Shown here one piece after another: positions 36,499-45,593 of a DNA stretch of 64,000 bases. This DNA is from Clostridiales bacterium mt11 (GTDB taxonomy: Bacteria > Bacillota > Clostridia > Tissierellales > Tepidimicrobiaceae). Where the stretch lies: NCBI GenBank assembly GCA_001282665.1, contig LN874948.1:88985-152984 (forward strand). Direction: 5' to 3'. The position numbers were made by a program, and so were the translations under genes. Numbering within the stretch: position 1 is the first letter of the stretch; each line of letters opens with the position of its first letter. The notes under the pieces are model-generated. The model made no database searches. It was not told the DNA's origin and saw only the letters and a list, made by a program, of their open reading frames with translations.

Positions 36499-37812
36499 TT
36501 ATCTTCCATTAAATTGTGGCAAATATTCTTTATTTGCCTCTAATATATCGTCTAATAATTTTTTTGCTGTGGTAACTGATGGTATAAAAGAGTTAGTAGA
36601 TAATGCTGCCAGAGCCTTATGGTAATTTCCAGTAACTCCAGCTTCCGCCGTCAACAATTCATAAGCTTTAGAATGGTGAACTAACCCACTAATAATTGAA
36701 GGCATATTGCCAATTACCATTGGATTAGCACCAGTTTTATCAACAAATGCATTACATTCAATAACCACATCATCTTCTAAATTTGATATGGCACCATTGT
36801 TTTTTATATTAACTGTATGAATTTCTTTCTTGTCATTATGAATAGCACTGATTAATGATACAGCCGCTTCCGAATAGTAAGCTCCTCCCCTTTTTTCTAA
36901 TTGAGGCGGTTTTATATTTAGGCTTTCATCATCATATAGCTTAAATAGTTCATCCTCTATTTTCATTACTTGTTCTGCCCTAGTACCTTTTCCTTCTTCT
37001 TTATCCTTTATTTGATTTTCCACCATTTGGTCCTTCATATAATAATATCTAAGGTAAGGACTTGGTAGCATATTTAAATGAGTTAAATAATCCCTATCCC
37101 ATTTTAAGTCTAGGATATTGTTCATATTTAAAGCTTTTTCATCAAGATTTTTCCTAACAACTTCCGACGTAATATCTACACCATCTAAATAAACTTTATA
37201 TGCCCAGCTTAGGTGATTTAGTCCTACAAAATCCATCCTTATTCTTTCAGGTTCTACATCAAACATCTTTGCAGTAGTATTTTTCATATTAACTGGAACA
37301 TTACATAATCCCATAGCTTTAACATTGGTATATCTAAGAACAGTTTCTGCTATAAGTCCTGCTGGATTTGTAAAATTTATAAGCCATGCTTCTGGTGATA
37401 ATTCCTCTATATCCTTACAAATATCCATTATTACAGGTATGGTTCTTAAGGCTTTAGCAAATCCTCCTGCTCCTGTAGTCTCTTGACCTAATGTTCTATA
37501 TTTAAGAGGTATGCTCTCATCTTTAGCCCTTGCCTTTAAACCCCCAACCCTAAATTGTGTTATTACATAATCGGCATCTTTTATTGCTTCTCTTCTATCC
37601 AATGTTAAAATAACATTGGTTTCAAGCCCTGCTTTCTCAACCATTCTTTTGGCTAAGTTTCCTACAATATTAAGTTTCTTTTCGCCTTCTTTTATATCAA
37701 CTAAATATATTTCTTTTACAGGCAACTCGTCTTTTCTTTTAATAAATCCATCTATCAATTCAGGTGTGTAACTACTGCCCCCACCTATTACAGCAATTTT
37801 TAAACCTTTCAT
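36499..37812 (-). CDS. chbF: GH4 6-phospho-beta-glucosidase (ChbF/CelF type)
   Basis: 437 residues. NAD-binding start AVIGGGSSYTPELIDG, metal Cys in LCNVPVN and His in LNHLSWA. NAD- and Mn-dependent cleavage of phosphorylated disaccharides. Placed between the IIA and deacetylase genes with two-base spacing on each side, so one transcript. Confidence 0.92.
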   Translation of the reverse strand: MKGLKIAVIGGGSSYTPELIDGFIKRKDELPVKEIYLVDIKEGEKKLNIVGNLAKRMVEKAGLETNVILTLDRREAIKDADYVITQFRVGGLKARAKDESIPLKYRTLGQETTGAGGFAKALRTIPVIMDICKDIEELSPEAWLINFTNPAGLIAETVLRYTNVKAMGLCNVPVNMKNTTAKMFDVEPERIRMDFVGLNHLSWAYKVYLDGVDITSEVVRKNLDEKALNMNNILDLKWDRDYLTHLNMLPSPYLRYYYMKDQMVENQIKDKEEGKGTRAEQVMKIEDELFKLYDDESLNIKPPQLEKRGGAYYSEAAVSLISAIHNDKKEIHTVNIKNNGAISNLEDDVVIECNAFVDKTGANPMVIGNMPSIISGLVHHSKAYELLTAEAGVTGNYHKALAALSTNSFIPSVTTAKKLLDDILEANKEYLPQFNGR

Positions 37813-37813
37813 C

Positions 37814-38158
37814 TTATTTTTCTCCCCCTTTTTCGAGATTATCTATTCTCTTATATAGATCTACCATATTTTCTATTAAGCCTCTTTCTGCTATAGCAGT
37901 CATAAGATGATCTTGTGCATGGACAAACAATACAGTTATATCAACTCTCTCACCACCAGCTTCTTTTTGAATAATATCCGTTTGTATACTATGTGCCTGT
38001 TTGATTTGTTCATCTGCTTCCTTTAATGCTTCTTGAGCCTTCGTAAATTCTCCTTTTTGTGCAAATCTAAGAGCATCATAAGATTTTGCTCTAGCATTTC
38101 CTCCATAAACGATTATTAAAAATATTATTTCTTCAATGTTTTTCTCCATACTGTCCAT
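37814..38158 (-). CDS. PTS IIA component, lactose/chitobiose family
   Basis: 114 residues, all helical, with the active-site region VHAQDHLMTAIAE. TAAGGAGG lies before ATG 38158. First gene of the chb-like operon IIA-GH4-deacetylase-IIB-IIC. Confidence 0.9.
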   Translation of the reverse strand: MDSMEKNIEEIIFLIIVYGGNARAKSYDALRFAQKGEFTKAQEALKEADEQIKQAHSIQTDIIQKEAGGERVDITVLFVHAQDHLMTAIAERGLIENMVDLYKRIDNLEKGGEK

Positions 38159-38231
38159 TTTTAGCCTCCTTAGTTCAAACTAAAATATATTGATCATAAA
38201 TAAAATTCTGTTCCTTATAAATTAAGCTTTC

Positions 38232-38336
38232 TTACTTATTAAGTAACTCCACCGCTTTATCATAACTACATCCTGTTTCTACCACTATTATTGCTGATTT
38301 TGTTTTATAATCTAATAGTTCTAGACATTTTTTCAT
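38232..38336 (-). pseudogene. MurQ carboxyl-terminal remnant
   Basis: About 34 codons ending at 38232, reading CLELLDYKTKSAIIVVETG and CSYDKAVELLNK. They align with the end of intact MurQ (YLELSKIKPKIAIVMIEAK, CSYDAAVKLLDK). Lies just after murR, the place murQ should occupy. Confidence 0.75.
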
Positions 38337-38373
38337 TCTATTTCGCTAACGGCTGTAGTTTCCATTGTACTTT

Positions 38374-39231
38374 TTAATTATATTTTTTGTCTTCTAAAGT
38401 TTCTCTAGTAACTTCCAAATATTTGATGACTTCATCGTATCGTTTGCAAGCAACTCCAATAAATAAACTGTCAATAACCTGAAGCTGTGCGATTCTGGAA
38501 GCCATAGCCCCTGATCTAAAATTGTTTTCCACACTAGCTGTAAATAGTACTATGTCGGAAAACTCTTGTATAGGTGATTTTCCATATTGAGTTATAGCTA
38601 TAGTGGTGGCTCCCTTTTCTTTTGCAACTTTAAGGCCTTCTATTACTTCCTTTGTTCTACCAGAATGAGATATACCTATAGCTACATCTCTATTAGTTAA
38701 ATGAACTGCTGTAGTCAATTGAATGTGATGATCGAAAAACATGAAAGTAGGTATGTTTATTCTTGAAAATTTGTATTGAGCATCAAGGGCAACTACTGAT
38801 GAAGCTCCTATTCCAAACAAATGTATATTTTCACACTTATCTATTGCTTCTATTGCATCAGCAAGTCTTTCAGTGCTTACTATATTACAAGTATCTTGAA
38901 TCGCCTGTATATTTCCTAATGCTAATTTTTGTAATACAATATCTGGCGAATCATTCACATCTATAATTTCATGGAGAATTTTTTCCTTCCCTAATTCATT
39001 CATTATACTCATAGATATAGCAATTTTTAAATCTTGATATCCTTTTAAACCAAGAGTTCTACAAAATCTAACAATACTAGCTTCACTAGTATTACTTTTC
39101 TTAGCCATCTCAACAACTGATAGTTCTTTCGCTTCTTGTGGATTATTTATTATATAATTTGCTATTTTTTGCTCTGAGGGTCTAAAACTTTCCATTCCTT
39201 GTCTCATCTTCGTCAGTATTCCATTAGGCAT
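38374..39231 (-). CDS. murR: RpiR-family regulator, MurR-like
   Basis: 285 residues. N-terminal HTH (SEQKIANYIINNP, NTSEASIVRFCRTLG) and a C-terminal SIS domain (IHLFGIGASSVVA, IGISHSGRTKEV) that would bind MurNAc-6-P or a related phosphate. The start at 39231 (MPNGILTKM) has AAGGAAG upstream. It overlaps the kinase gene by eight bases. A truncated second copy of this gene lies at 44428-44575. Confidence 0.85.
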   Translation of the reverse strand: MPNGILTKMRQGMESFRPSEQKIANYIINNPQEAKELSVVEMAKKSNTSEASIVRFCRTLGLKGYQDLKIAISMSIMNELGKEKILHEIIDVNDSPDIVLQKLALGNIQAIQDTCNIVSTERLADAIEAIDKCENIHLFGIGASSVVALDAQYKFSRINIPTFMFFDHHIQLTTAVHLTNRDVAIGISHSGRTKEVIEGLKVAKEKGATTIAITQYGKSPIQEFSDIVLFTASVENNFRSGAMASRIAQLQVIDSLFIGVACKRYDEVIKYLEVTRETLEDKKYN

Positions 39232-40189
39232 AATTATCAACTTCCTTAATTTGATTTATTATTTTTTTCTCGACATATTTTATTTTGTTATATTCCCATC
39301 CAACTATTAATGCACCAATTGCTGCATCATATTTTTTATCTATTACATTTAATTTAGGGTTTTCTCTATGTAATATATCTAAAAATACATCCTTCATAAA
39401 TTGGGAATTATCAAATATCCCTCCAGCTAAAGATATATCCATGTGCTGCCCCATTTTATTGATAAGAGTTGTTATCATATAGGTCAATTCTCGAATTCCA
39501 TTTTCAACTATGGATTTTGCCACTTCATCATTTTCTTCTGCAGCTTCTATAACCAATTTTGATAAATTTGAAATTCTACTTTTGTCATTTATATTACTAT
39601 ATATATATTGAATCAAGTCATCTATATGTGTTAAATTCAAGTATTTAATCACCTTATCGGATATGGATGTTGGTTTAGCTCTTCCATCATAGGATTTCAT
39701 AATAGCAGTTAAGCCTTCTCTACCGTAATAATAGCCGCTACCTTCATCACCTAATATATGACCCCATCCACCAACCCTAAATACTTCTTTTTGTTTGTTT
39801 AATCCTAATGCAATGGAACCTGTTCCACTTATCAATATAATCCCTTCACTTTTACCATGGGCTCCAACTAAAGAAATATATGCGTCATTATTAATTAAGG
39901 TTTTACATTTGATTCCTATATCTAAAAGTATATTATTAATTATCTTTATATTTTCTTCTCTTCCAGCACCTGCTAATCCTAGAGAAATCAACTTAATATC
40001 ATCTTTAGTAATGTTTTTTACAGAACATAGTGATGAAATAACATAATCTAAAGATTCCTTAGTCTTATCTATACCTGCTGATAAATAGTTGGATGTGCCA
40101 CCCTTTGCTACAGCTAGTATATTAGAGTTGCAATCCGATAAATATCCAATGGTTTTAGTACCTCCTCCATCAATTCCAATAATATACAT
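39224..40189 (-). CDS. BadF/BadG-type N-acetyl amino-sugar kinase
   Basis: About 321 residues. ATP motifs IGIDGGGTKTIGYLSD and LISGTGSIALG, and LGDEGSGYYYGREG. By family and place this is a GlcNAc/MurNAc kinase like clostridial MurK. ATG 40189 has GAGGTG upstream; three extra codons to 40198 are unlikely. It would phosphorylate the unphosphorylated sugar released by MupG from MurNAc-6P-GlcNAc. Confidence 0.85.
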   Translation of the reverse strand: MYIIGIDGGGTKTIGYLSDCNSNILAVAKGGTSNYLSAGIDKTKESLDYVISSLCSVKNITKDDIKLISLGLAGAGREENIKIINNILLDIGIKCKTLINNDAYISLVGAHGKSEGIILISGTGSIALGLNKQKEVFRVGGWGHILGDEGSGYYYGREGLTAIMKSYDGRAKPTSISDKVIKYLNLTHIDDLIQYIYSNINDKSRISNLSKLVIEAAEENDEVAKSIVENGIRELTYMITTLINKMGQHMDISLAGGIFDNSQFMKDVFLDILHRENPKLNVIDKKYDAAIGALIVGWEYNKIKYVEKKIINQIKEVDNYA

Positions 40190-40219
40190 TATAAACACCT
40201 CTATAATTTTATTAAGTCT

Positions 40220-40281
40220 ATTATAATATATATGTAATATTTTTTCAAGGTTTTATTTAAAATATGAAATTTATTTTCATA
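40220..40281 (-). promoter_or_regulatory. Promoter and probable MurR operator of the kinase/murR unit
   Basis: TTGAAA (40243-40248), 17 bases, TATAAT (40220-40225) on the minus strand. Just upstream a palindrome TATGAAATTTATTTTCATA (40263-40281). The same promoter and palindrome recur at 44678-44738 in the decayed copy, which argues that they are functional elements. Confidence 0.7.
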
Positions 40282-40285
40282 TAGA

Positions 40286-40332
40286 GTATAAAAATATCCA
40301 TCAATCTGATAATATAATGGATATTTTCATAC
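40286..40332 (-). terminator. Hairpin after the first IIA gene
   Basis: ATAAAAATATCCAT pairs with ATGGATATTTTCAT over a 15-base loop; a weak terminator between the IIA gene and the kinase promoter. Confidence 0.55.
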
Positions 40333-40357
40333 TTCATTATTTAGTTTTTATATATTG

Positions 40358-40840
40358 TTAAACCAATTCTACTGACAGTATAATGTCCTTCCCCTTTTCA
40401 ACATTGCCATCCATTTTTTCTAATTTCTTTATATTATTCATATTGCTTATAACTACTGGTGTAATTATAAGTTTTCCATTTTCTTTAATCACATTTATAT
40501 CAAACTCCATCAAAGGATCTCCTTTTTTTACTTTGGTACCTTCCTCAACTAGCCGTTTCAACCCCTTTCCTCCTAGTTCAACAGTATCTAGACCTATATG
40601 AATAAGTATTTCTATGCCTTCTTTGGTAGTCAGGCCAATAGCATGATTTGTAGGAAAAATAGTAACAACTGTGCCATCAACAGGAGATAAGACTTTACCT
40701 TCTAAAGGTTCTATGGCAATACCATCTCCCACCATCTTTTCTGAAAATACCTTATCTGGTACCTCCTCAATAGGTATTATTTTTCCTGTAATAGGTGATA
40801 TCAATTCTATAGTTTTATTCTTTTTAAAAAAATTAAGCAT
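40358..40840 (-). CDS. PTS IIA component, glucose (Crr) type, copy 1
   Basis: 160 residues: IAIEPLEGKVLSPVDGTV, TNHAIGL and the phospho-histidine in ILIHIGLDTVELGG. A free-standing IIA that can serve IIBC proteins lacking their own IIA, as MurP does. Located between mupG and the kinase. Confidence 0.9.
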   Translation of the reverse strand: MLNFFKKNKTIELISPITGKIIPIEEVPDKVFSEKMVGDGIAIEPLEGKVLSPVDGTVVTIFPTNHAIGLTTKEGIEILIHIGLDTVELGGKGLKRLVEEGTKVKKGDPLMEFDINVIKENGKLIITPVVISNMNNIKKLEKMDGNVEKGKDIILSVELV

Positions 40841-40905
40841 ATCCTTTCTCCTCTCCTATATAGAATTACAATCCATTTTATGGGATTCGATATAAATTGG
40901 GGAAA

Positions 40906-41943
40906 TTAAAATTGAAATTTAAACTTCTCCCCTGGCTGTATTGATTCTATAAGAATTTTAGATTCGTCTCCATCTGCTACTATGTTTACCCTAGGATCTG
41001 GATTTAAATCCTTTTTTAATATCTGCAATTCCCCTTCATATCTACTGTACTCTTTATTATCTATGGTTATGGAATATTTCTTCCTTGCTATATCGTTATT
41101 ATTAGGGTGTATGCTACCTTCTTTTATAAGCCTAGCCTCTTGCGAACGAATAGTATATTCACCTGGATCAACTCTGTTAGTATGAATATGATTTAATAAA
41201 GATAATTCCACCTTTGATATACCATCTTTAAGTTTTATAGGTATTAGGGTTACATCTTTTTCAATGGAAGATAGAATATTCAATTCTTCAGTAGAGGCAA
41301 AAGCATCTCCTACTATGATAAAATCTACCTCTAATTTTAACAGATGCTGAGCCGATACTATTGGACTTATATCCCTATGTTTTTCTAAAGTAGGTAATCC
41401 TTCATATACTGGACCTCTTCTCCTATATTGTGTTGGAATAAAAGCCATAGTTTTTATTCCATATTTTTTAAATATTCGATTTTTTTCTATAAATAATTCC
41501 TCTGATATTCCAGTATCCTTCCTTGGATAGAAGTTATGACAAGCATTAATTTTATCCAGTTTACCACCATATTTAATAAATCTTTCTATCTGTTGTTGAT
41601 CAAAAGTTGTAGCATTAACGGATATGCCATAGCCATGCTCTTTTGTCATCAATGCTGCCTCTTCTAATGTAAAACCATAGTCCAATCTAATATAGTCTAT
41701 TTTATTCCTTTTTAGATCCAATCTTTCAAAATACCCCTTCGAAATATCTACAATAGTAACAACTCCCAACTTATTACATAAACTTAGTATTCTTTCAAAA
41801 TCCTCTTCAAATTTTTCTCCTACTTCTGGTATATGGGCTGATGTAAACAATAGGTTTATCCCCATATTATGAGCTTTTTCAATATAATCAAGTATTTCCT
41901 CTATATCCGCTTCCATGCCTGCATAAACAGAAATTCCCATCAT
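40906..41943 (-). CDS. mupG: 6-phospho-N-acetylmuramidase MupG (DUF871)
   Basis: 345 residues. Family start GISVYAGMEADIEEILDYI, then INLLFTSAHIPE, followed by a barrel and a C-terminal cyclophilin-like domain. MupG of staphylococci hydrolyses MurNAc-6P-GlcNAc inside the cell to MurNAc-6P and GlcNAc. The surrounding murP, murQ, murR and kinase genes fit that role. AGAGGTG precedes ATG 41943. Confidence 0.9.
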   Translation of the reverse strand: MMGISVYAGMEADIEEILDYIEKAHNMGINLLFTSAHIPEVGEKFEEDFERILSLCNKLGVVTIVDISKGYFERLDLKRNKIDYIRLDYGFTLEEAALMTKEHGYGISVNATTFDQQQIERFIKYGGKLDKINACHNFYPRKDTGISEELFIEKNRIFKKYGIKTMAFIPTQYRRRGPVYEGLPTLEKHRDISPIVSAQHLLKLEVDFIIVGDAFASTEELNILSSIEKDVTLIPIKLKDGISKVELSLLNHIHTNRVDPGEYTIRSQEARLIKEGSIHPNNNDIARKKYSITIDNKEYSRYEGELQILKKDLNPDPRVNIVADGDESKILIESIQPGEKFKFQF

Positions 41944-41970
41944 ATTTAAATCACCTCTTTAGTATTATTT

Positions 41971-42005
41971 AAAAACTCAAGGTGCAGTACTGCGCCTTGA
42001 GTTTT
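41971..42005 (-). terminator. Terminator between murP and mupG
   Basis: AAAACTCAAGG-type arms (AAACTCAAGGTGC and GCGCCTTGAGTTT) with a T run on the minus strand; murQ-murP ends here and mupG probably has its own promoter. Confidence 0.8.
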
Positions 42006-42015
42006 AGTCAATATT

Positions 42016-43365
42016 CTAATCTATGGGATCTTCAAAGCCTATTAGATAAGTAGCTATGAAACCACCTACATAAGCTCCCAATATTCCTAATAGATAGTAT
42101 CCCATATTGCCTTGATCAATAATTATAGCTAATGGTAATCCTGATATACCCATACCCATAGCCCCTACTTTAAAAGGTGCAACTATAGCTCCTCCTACAG
42201 CCCCACCTATACAAGCTCCAAGAAAAGGTTTTCCCAACGGCAAAGTAACACCGTATATTAAAGGTTCTCCTACTCCTAAGATTCCAACAGGTAGTGCGGA
42301 CTTTACTGTTTTCTTTAATCTTTCATTTTTTGTCTTAAAGAGTACTGCAATACTTGCCCCAACTTGACCAGCTCCTGCCATAGCAAGGATTGGCAATAGA
42401 GTGGTTACCCCAGTATTTTGCAATAAATCTGCATGAATTGGAGTTAAGCCTTGATGTATTCCTGTCATAACTAATGGCAAGAAAGTTCCACCTAGTATAG
42501 CCCCTGTAAATACACCACCTTTTTCAATTGCCCCAGTAGCTGCTGCACCAATAGCATCTGATATAAGTCCACCTAGTGGTTGTAATACTAATACAGCTAC
42601 AAATCCAGATATTAAAACTGTTAATAATGGTGTTAAGATAAGTTCTACTGACTCATGTATTACTTTTCTAAGCTTTCTTTCAATTATTGATGCAAACCAA
42701 ACTACTAATAATACAGCTATTATTCCACCTCGTCCTGGTACTAATTCTCTTCCAAATATAGTTAATCCTGATAATCCAGATGATACCGTTATTCCAGCCA
42801 TTAACCCTCCGATTGCTGGGGAAGCTCCAAATACCTTTGCAGCATTCATACCAACCATTATTGCCATATAGCCAAATACAGCCCCTGAAAATACCCCTAA
42901 AAGTCCTGTAATATTTGGATTAATATTTGTAGTCTTTATAAGTATATTGTTTATACCCATTATAAGTCCCGAACCTATAAATGCTGGAATCAAAGGAATG
43001 AAAATACTAGATATTTTGCCTAAAAAATCACTTGGTGCTGCTTTATATTGTTCTTTTACTTTTGTCTTAACAGCTTGAGCATCTCCAAAGTCTACAACAT
43101 CTTCTACGGATATATTAGTAGTTTCTCTAATTGCTGCTGACACCTTATTGGCAACACCAGGTCCAACAACTACTTGTATCTGATTGCCTGCTTCTACAAT
43201 GCCCATTACTCCTTCTATCTTTTCTAAGGTGCTTTTATTAATCTTAGATATGTCTTTAAGTGTAATTCTTAGTCTTGTCATACAATTTTCGAAGGTAGCA
43301 ATATTACTTTCACCACCAACATTTTTGACTATTTCCTCTGCAAGCTTTGAAAACTTGTTGCTCAT
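42016..43365 (-). CDS. murP: PTS IIBC component for MurNAc or MurNAc-GlcNAc (MurP)
   Basis: 449 residues. IIB domain first with its phospho-cysteine in IATFENCMTRLRITLKD, then a glucose-superfamily IIC domain of about ten membrane segments (FIPLIPAFIGSGLIMGINNI). No IIA domain, so it needs the free IIA proteins in this cluster. It sits 135 bases after murQ; a decayed paralogue is at 44790-45437. Confidence 0.9.
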   Translation of the reverse strand: MSNKFSKLAEEIVKNVGGESNIATFENCMTRLRITLKDISKINKSTLEKIEGVMGIVEAGNQIQVVVGPGVANKVSAAIRETTNISVEDVVDFGDAQAVKTKVKEQYKAAPSDFLGKISSIFIPLIPAFIGSGLIMGINNILIKTTNINPNITGLLGVFSGAVFGYMAIMVGMNAAKVFGASPAIGGLMAGITVSSGLSGLTIFGRELVPGRGGIIAVLLVVWFASIIERKLRKVIHESVELILTPLLTVLISGFVAVLVLQPLGGLISDAIGAAATGAIEKGGVFTGAILGGTFLPLVMTGIHQGLTPIHADLLQNTGVTTLLPILAMAGAGQVGASIAVLFKTKNERLKKTVKSALPVGILGVGEPLIYGVTLPLGKPFLGACIGGAVGGAIVAPFKVGAMGMGISGLPLAIIIDQGNMGYYLLGILGAYVGGFIATYLIGFEDPID

Positions 43366-43500
43366 TTCTTTACCTCCTTTTTTAAATTTATATTACAATT
43401 TCCCCCCTTTCATATTTTATATAAATCCCTTGTCTGTTAATTTGAAGATATAATATATCAACTTTTTCAACAAACAAAGGAATTTATTATAACTTGAATA

Positions 43501-44418
43501 CTAAAGATTAGATAATTTACAATACTCTATAGCTTTATAAACAGAACCATTGTATTTATCAAGGAGTTTAACTGCAGCATCATAGCTACATTTTGCCTCT
43601 ATCATTACTATTGCAATTTTAGGCTTTATTTTAGATAACTCCAAATATTTTTGAGCTATATCCTCATTTACACCTGTAGCTTCTATAATTATTCTTTTGG
43701 ACCTTTCTACTAGTTTGTTATTGGAAGGGTTTAAATCTACCATTAAGTTATTGTAAACTTTACCAATTCCTACCATAGATGCGGTTGTAAGCATATTTAA
43801 AACCATCTTCTGAGCTGTTCCTGCTTTTAATCTAGTGGAACCAGTAATAACTTCTGGTCCTACAACTGGAGTAATTGATATTTTAGCTATTTTGCTTAAC
43901 AGACTTCCTTCATTACAACTTAATCCAACGGTATTAACTCCTATACTGTTAGCATAGTTGATAGCTCCTAATACATATGGTGTATTACCACTAGCAGCTA
44001 TTCCCACAACCGTATCTAAATTTGTTAGGTTCACACTTTTTAAATCCTCTTCTCCACGCTTCTCATTATCCTCTGCACCTTCTATTGCCTCTGTTAATGC
44101 TTCCTTCCCACCAGCGATAATTCCAATAACTTGTTCCTTATCCGTACTAAAGGTAGGAGGACATTCAGAAGCATCCAATACCCCTAATCTTCCACTAGTC
44201 CCCGCTCCTATATAGATTAATCTTCCTCCTTTATTGAAGGTATCTATAATCGTATCTACAGCCTTTGTAATATTAGGAATCTCTTTCTCTACTGCATAGG
44301 CTACCAATTTGTCCTCTTCGTTCATTATACTTATTACTTCCATAGTCGTTTTTTTATCTATATCCTTTGATCTACAATTGGATTTTTCTGTTGTTAAATG
44401 ATTTGCCACTGTCTCCAT
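43501..44418 (-). CDS. murQ: N-acetylmuramic acid 6-phosphate etherase
   Basis: 305 residues. SIS-domain lyase with IYIGAGTSGRLGVLDASECP, TEAIEGAEDNEKRG and the C-terminal UBA-like IAIVMIEAKCSYDAA. Splits lactate from MurNAc-6-P to give GlcNAc-6-P for NagA. Preceded by fragments of an RpiR gene, the relic of a second murR. Confidence 0.95.
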   Translation of the reverse strand: METVANHLTTEKSNCRSKDIDKKTTMEVISIMNEEDKLVAYAVEKEIPNITKAVDTIIDTFNKGGRLIYIGAGTSGRLGVLDASECPPTFSTDKEQVIGIIAGGKEALTEAIEGAEDNEKRGEEDLKSVNLTNLDTVVGIAASGNTPYVLGAINYANSIGVNTVGLSCNEGSLLSKIAKISITPVVGPEVITGSTRLKAGTAQKMVLNMLTTASMVGIGKVYNNLMVDLNPSNNKLVERSKRIIIEATGVNEDIAQKYLELSKIKPKIAIVMIEAKCSYDAAVKLLDKYNGSVYKAIEYCKLSNL

Positions 44419-44427
44419 TGTAACCTC

Positions 44428-44575
44428 CTAATTATATTTTTTATCTTTTAAAGTTTTTCTAATAACCTCCAAATATTTAATAACCTCATCATATCGTTTA
44501 CAGGCAACTCCAATAAATAAATGATTTAAAGCTTTTCATATTTTATCTCATCTTTGCTAATATTCTATTAGACAT
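44428..44575 (-). pseudogene. Deleted second murR copy
   Basis: Keeps about ten N-terminal codons (MSNRILAKMR, from 44575, then TAA) and 33 C-terminal codons (FIGVACKRYDEVIKYLEV, KTLKDKKYN, stop 44428-44430). Both parts match intact MurR (MPNGILTKMRQ and FIGVACKRYDEVIKYLEVTR). The middle is lost. Confidence 0.8.
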
Positions 44576-44770
44576 AATTATCAACTTCCTTGAATTAGAT
44601 TTATTATTTTTATATTTCTAGACATATATCATTATACTAATTACAATATTATATTTTTCTGTAATTTTATTAAATTCATTATAATATATTCGTAATATTT
44701 TTTCAAGCATTTATTCATAATATGAAAATATTTTTCATGCAGATTATAAAAATAGATAGTTTTAATATCC
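44576..44770 (-). repeat. Duplicate of the kinase flanks with promoter and palindrome
   Basis: The stretch 44576-44650 resembles the junction of murR and the kinase 3' end; 44660-44760 closely matches 40203-40300. The promoter (TTTCAA at 44701-44706 and ATTATA at 44678-44683 on the plus strand, 17 apart) and palindrome ATGAAAATATTTTTCAT (44722-44738) survive although the kinase itself is deleted. Confidence 0.8.
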
Positions 44771-44789
44771 TTTTAAAATCTCTTCTTTT

Positions 44790-45437
44790 TCAATAGTACC
44801 TGTAACTACCATCCCTATACCATATAAAATAACTCCACTCCAAATACTTGAAGTCCAGCTAAACCTGAAAATATAGTAATTCCAGCCATTAATTCTCCAA
44901 TAATAGGGGAACAGCTAAAGACTCTTGCATCATTCATCCCAACATTATTGCCACATAACCAAATATAGCTCCTAATAACCAGATATATCATAATTTAAAT
45001 TTGTAGTTTTAATAAGTATATTATTAATACCCATAATGAGTCCTAAACCAATAAAGGCTGGAATTAATGGAATAAATATATTAGGAATCTTCTTTAAAAT
45101 ATCACTTGGTGCTACTTTATACTTTTCTTTAATCTTTTTTTACAGATTTTGCATCTCCAAGTTCTATTGCATCTTCTACATATATTGAAGTATTTTCTTT
45201 GATGTAATCTGATACCTTTGAAGCAATCCCAGGTCCAATTATTATTTGAATTTGACTACCTGAATGTAAAATACCCATGACTCCATCAACTTTCGCTAAA
45301 TCGTCTTTGCAGAATAGAGTTCTGTCTTTGAGCATAATCCTCAGCCTTGTCATACAGTTTTCAAAGTTTACGATATTTGCTTCCCCACCAACAGTTTTAA
45401 TGATTTCTTCTGATATCCTAGATATTCTGTCAGTCAT
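44790..45437 (-). pseudogene. Decayed second murP (IIBC), IIB domain still open
   Basis: The first 102 codons (45129-45437) encode an intact IIB-like domain with Cys in IVNFENCMTRLRIMLKD. The frame then breaks at a run of seven A. Reading with one base removed restores IKEKYKVAPSDILKK and FIPLIPAFIGLGLIMGINNI as in MurP, but more stops, frameshifts and a truncation follow. A free IIB domain could still be made. Confidence 0.8.
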
Positions 45438-45550
45438 GTTTTCCCCTCCTCATATTATATTTTTATACCTAATGTCCTCTTCCTAGATGATATGCAAAAT
45501 GTTTCCTTCATTTTCATTTTTATTCTCTATTAAAAAAATATATACATACA

Positions 45551-45580
45551 AAAACCCAGACATATTTTTATGTCTGGGTA
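45551..45580 (-). terminator. Terminator after the second IIA gene
   Basis: ACCCAGACAT and ATGTCTGGGT arms, T run on the minus strand. Confidence 0.85.
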
Positions 45581-45593
45581 TAATTAAAAATTA

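Noticed and set aside
45100..45180. Programmed frameshift at the seven-A run in the murP copy
   Set aside because: Further stops, frameshifts and loss of the rest of the IIC domain follow, so it is decay.
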